Of a stretch of 64,000 nt of DNA, positions 62,156 to 64,000 are shown in pieces (positions within the stretch are counted from its first letter, which is position 1; the number at the start of each line of letters is the position of its first letter). A program made the translations under genes and the position numbers. Source of the DNA: CAMLOF01 sp041913045 (GTDB lineage Bacteria; Pseudomonadota; Gammaproteobacteria; Burkholderiales; Burkholderiaceae_C). The notes beneath the pieces are model-generated. The model worked only from the letters and a program-made list of their open reading frames with translations. It made no database searches and had not been told where the DNA came from. The stretch covers positions 14,390-78,389 of the forward strand of contig JAYSGB010000015.1 of the NCBI GenBank assembly GCA_041913045.1. Reading direction: 5' to 3'.

Positions 62156-62608
62156 ATGAAAAAACTGCTGATTGCCTCTTTGCTCGGTCTGGGTGCCCTC
62201 ACAGCCAAGGCTGCCGACATCGTCGACACCGCCGTTGCCGCAGGCTCGTTCAAAACGCTCGTGACTGCTGTGCAGGCCGCAGGCCTGGTGGAGACGCTCA
62301 AAGGCCCAGGTCCCTTCACCGTGTTTGCCCCCACCGACGAGGCTTTCGCCAAAATTCCGAAGGACAAGCTGGACGCGCTGCTGAAGGACAAGGCTGCGCT
62401 GACCAAGGTGTTGACCTACCACGTGGTGCCGGGCAAAGTCATGGCCGCCAACGTTGCAGCAGGCCAAGTCAAGACGGTTCAGGGCGGCTCGCTGACGGTG
62501 AGCACCCAGGGTGGTGTCAAGGTTGATGGTGCAAACGTCGTCAAGACCGATGTTGTAGCGAGCAACGGCGTGATCCACGTCATCGACAGCGTTGTGATGC
62601 CCAAGTGA
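62156..62608 (+). CDS. Secreted fasciclin (FAS1) domain protein
   Basis: 150 residues from the ATG at 62156, with GGAG nine bases upstream. A signal peptide (MKKLLIASLLGLGALTAKA) is probably cleaved before ADIVDT. The rest is a single FAS1 domain with the conserved segments GPFTVFAPTDEAFAKIP and LTYHVVPGKVMA. FAS1 domains mediate adhesion or matrix binding. It is a stand-alone gene; a hairpin without a T-run (62619-62643) follows. Confidence 0.93.
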   Translation: MKKLLIASLLGLGALTAKAADIVDTAVAAGSFKTLVTAVQAAGLVETLKGPGPFTVFAPTDEAFAKIPKDKLDALLKDKAALTKVLTYHVVPGKVMAANVAAGQVKTVQGGSLTVSTQGGVKVDGANVVKTDVVASNGVIHVIDSVVMPK

Positions 62609-62618
62609 CGAAGGCAAC

Positions 62619-62643
62619 CGCACCTGGGCCCACCCCAGGTGCG
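62619..62643 (+). terminator. Strong hairpin after the fasciclin gene
   Basis: CGCACCTGGG and CCCAGGTGCG form a perfect 10-bp stem with a 5-base loop, 10 bases after the fasciclin stop. No T-run follows, so termination is probable but not certain. Confidence 0.55.
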
Positions 62644-62668
62644 GCCGTGGTAATGTTGCGGCTGACAT

Positions 62669-63115
62669 ATGAGCAACCACCACGGCACTCACGACAAGAT
62701 CCGCCTGGACAAATGGCTCTGGGCGGCACGTTTTTTCAAGACCCGCAGTCTGGCGGGCGACGAGATAGACAAAGGCCGGGTTCGTGTCAACGGCCAAGTC
62801 GCGAAGGCTTCGCGTGAACCACGCGTAGGCGACGAAATCGAATTTCGCTCAGGCCACGTTTCGCGCACGGTCGTGGTCAAGGCGCTGAGCGCCGTGCGGG
62901 GCCCGGCACCCCAAGCAGCACTGCTCTATGAGGAAACGTCGGCGTCCATACTGGCGCGGCAACAGTCGGCAGAGCAACGGCGCCTGGCGCCCGAACCAGC
63001 CTCCACCATCGAACAGGGACGCCCCACCAAACGTGACAGGCGTCAATTGCAGCATCTGCGATCATCGGGCGGCGCACCGGAATGGAACGACCGCTGGAGC
63101 GCGTCACTCGACTAA
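62669..63115 (+). CDS. RNA-binding S4 domain protein (Hsp15-like)
   Basis: 148 residues. The S4 domain occupies residues 10-70 (IRLDKWLWAARFFKTRSLAG, then GRVRVNGQVAKASREPRVGD), matching heat-shock protein 15, which in E. coli rescues stalled 50S subunits carrying nascent chains. The C-terminus (about 100-148) is basic and low in order (TKRDRRQLQHLR). The start ATG at 62669 fits the family N-terminus. It lies 22 bases before the AhpD-like gene. Confidence 0.9.
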   Translation: MSNHHGTHDKIRLDKWLWAARFFKTRSLAGDEIDKGRVRVNGQVAKASREPRVGDEIEFRSGHVSRTVVVKALSAVRGPAPQAALLYEETSASILARQQSAEQRRLAPEPASTIEQGRPTKRDRRQLQHLRSSGGAPEWNDRWSASLD

Positions 63116-63137
63116 TGACCCTCACAGAAGAAAGACG

Positions 63138-63737
63138 ATGGAGACGACCCGCTACCCCTTCCCCGACCTCAACACCCTGCCCGAGGACATCCGCGCCAAG
63201 ATTCTGGAAGTTCAGGACAAGGCGGGCTTCATACCCAACGTCTTCCTGGCGCTGGCACGCCGCCCGGCAGAGTGGCGCGCCTTCTTCGCCTACCACGACG
63301 CACTTATGATGCCCGAGACCGCAGGCCGTGAAAGCGGTCTGACCAAGGGTGACCGCGAGATGATCGTTACCACCACCAGCGCAGCCAACCAGTGCCTGTA
63401 CTGCGTGGTGGCGCATGGCGCCATTCTGCGCATCTACGAAAAGAAGCCGCTAGTGGCCGACCAGGTGGCGGTGAACTACCGCAAGGCTGACATCAGCCTG
63501 CGTCAGCGTGCGATGCTGGACTTCGCCATGAAGGTCTGCCAACGTTCTCACGAGATCGACGACAACGACTTTGCCGCGCTGCACGCTCACGGCTTCAGTG
63601 ACGAAGACGCCTGGGACATCGCCGCCATCACCGCCTTCTTCGGGTTGAGCAACCGCATTGCATCTTTCAGCGGCATGCAGCCCAACCCTGAGTTCTACCT
63701 GATGGGCCGCGTGCCCAAGGCCAAGCCAGCGGTCTGA
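63138..63737 (+). CDS. AhpD-like alkylhydroperoxidase / peroxidase-related protein
   Basis: 199 residues from the ATG at 63138 (METTRYPFPDLNTLPEDIR), with a purine-rich ribosome site upstream. It belongs to the carboxymuconolactone decarboxylase/AhpD superfamily, peroxidase-related branch. The redox motif CLYCVVAHG (two cysteines and a histidine, about residue 85) is intact. It probably reduces peroxides with a thiol partner, but the substrate is not known. Confidence 0.88.
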   Translation: METTRYPFPDLNTLPEDIRAKILEVQDKAGFIPNVFLALARRPAEWRAFFAYHDALMMPETAGRESGLTKGDREMIVTTTSAANQCLYCVVAHGAILRIYEKKPLVADQVAVNYRKADISLRQRAMLDFAMKVCQRSHEIDDNDFAALHAHGFSDEDAWDIAAITAFFGLSNRIASFSGMQPNPEFYLMGRVPKAKPAV

Positions 63738-64000
63738 TCTGGATTTGTGGGCGGCCAAGGATGTACGCCTTGGCAGAAGCATTCTTGGCACACCAACGGT
63801 TGCGCGCAACCATCCTTTGTTGCTGCGGCAGGCCTGGCCCTGCGGGGGCAATTTCTGTGGCGGCTGTGGCCGCCTGTCTGGGGCCGGGCGCGCTTTAGCG
63901 CGCTTCGTAACTGACTTGCAGCGGGTGTTTGAGGGGAGAGAGCGCTAGCGAACGGACCGAGTTTCCGCCGCACCGGCCCCAGGCAGGTGGACGCAGCGGA
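63738..64000. other. Unassigned region at the right edge
   Basis: 263 bases with no convincing gene on either strand. It contains GCGCGC-TTTA-GCGCGC (about 63889-63904), a near-palindromic stretch, and a second GC-rich palindrome AGCGCTAGCG near 63940. It may be the upstream region of a gene that lies beyond the window. Confidence 0.5.

Noticed and set aside
63745..63948. Small plus-strand frame at the right edge
   Set aside because: No ribosome site or family motif; crosses palindromic sequence.
1..64000. CRISPR array, insertion sequence, integrase or prophage
   Set aside because: No regularly spaced direct repeats, no transposase or integrase motifs, and no phage gene in any frame that I could recognise.

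Overview
The window is a GC-rich (roughly 60-65 percent by eye) chromosomal segment with the gene content and order of a betaproteobacterium. The most likely placement is order Burkholderiales, family Comamonadaceae. Reasons: the uninterrupted nuoA-N block following secG and a tRNA-Leu gene; the tRNA-Leu/tig/clpP/clpX/lon/tRNA-Gly-Cys-Gly block; the assimilatory nitrate cluster; and a palindromic repeat of the type scattered through Comamonadaceae genomes, found inside nrtB. I cannot assign a genus. No insertion sequence, prophage or CRISPR array is visible.

Layout. 1-893: 3' part of a glutamate dehydrogenase gene (+). 927-23179: one long leftward run, read in transcription order as an aminotransferase, rpsO, pnp, a quinone oxidoreductase, tpiA, secG, tRNA-Leu(GAG), the 14 complex I genes nuoA to nuoN, a DUF2818 membrane protein, a Nudix hydrolase and a DUF1178 protein. 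23228-25690: an orphan ABC-type substrate-binding protein and tsaD (-). 25785-43034: a nitrate-assimilation island. 43138-49653: three tRNA genes (Gly, Cys, Gly), lon, clpX, clpP, tig and tRNA-Leu(UAG), all leftward. 49747-55302: a diguanylate cyclase and a two-gene RND efflux system (-). 55431-58517: hpnC-hpnD-hpnE for squalene synthesis (+). 58539-63737: a GST, a HAD hydrolase, hemH, a PHA-system protein, a TetR regulator, a fasciclin-domain protein, an Hsp15-like RNA-binding protein and an AhpD-like protein. 63738-64000: no gene seen.

The nitrate island is the most interesting part. It encodes an ABC nitrate importer (nrtABC), a NarK-type MFS transporter, nitrite reductase (nirBD), an assimilatory nitrate reductase (nasA), a YbiB/TrpD2-like protein and cobA for the siroheme that NirB needs. 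Control is unusually legible. A NIT-ANTAR protein of NasR type lies directly upstream of a leader that shows, in order, an NtrC-like site, a sigma-54 promoter, two hairpins with the identical hexaloop AACGGC, and a terminator whose 5' arm overlaps the second hairpin. This is the layout expected for ANTAR-mediated antitermination. A second sigma-54 promoter, also followed by hexaloop hairpins, precedes nirB. Divergent from nirB is a second ANTAR protein with an unusual architecture: a degenerate receiver, then ANTAR, then two NarX/PilJ-type P-box sensor repeats. A PP2C phosphatase/Ser-Thr kinase fusion with a C-terminal membrane anchor lies between that regulator and narK. Together they suggest layered control: nitrogen status through NtrC and sigma-54, nitrate or nitrite through two ANTAR antiterminators, and possibly protein phosphorylation.
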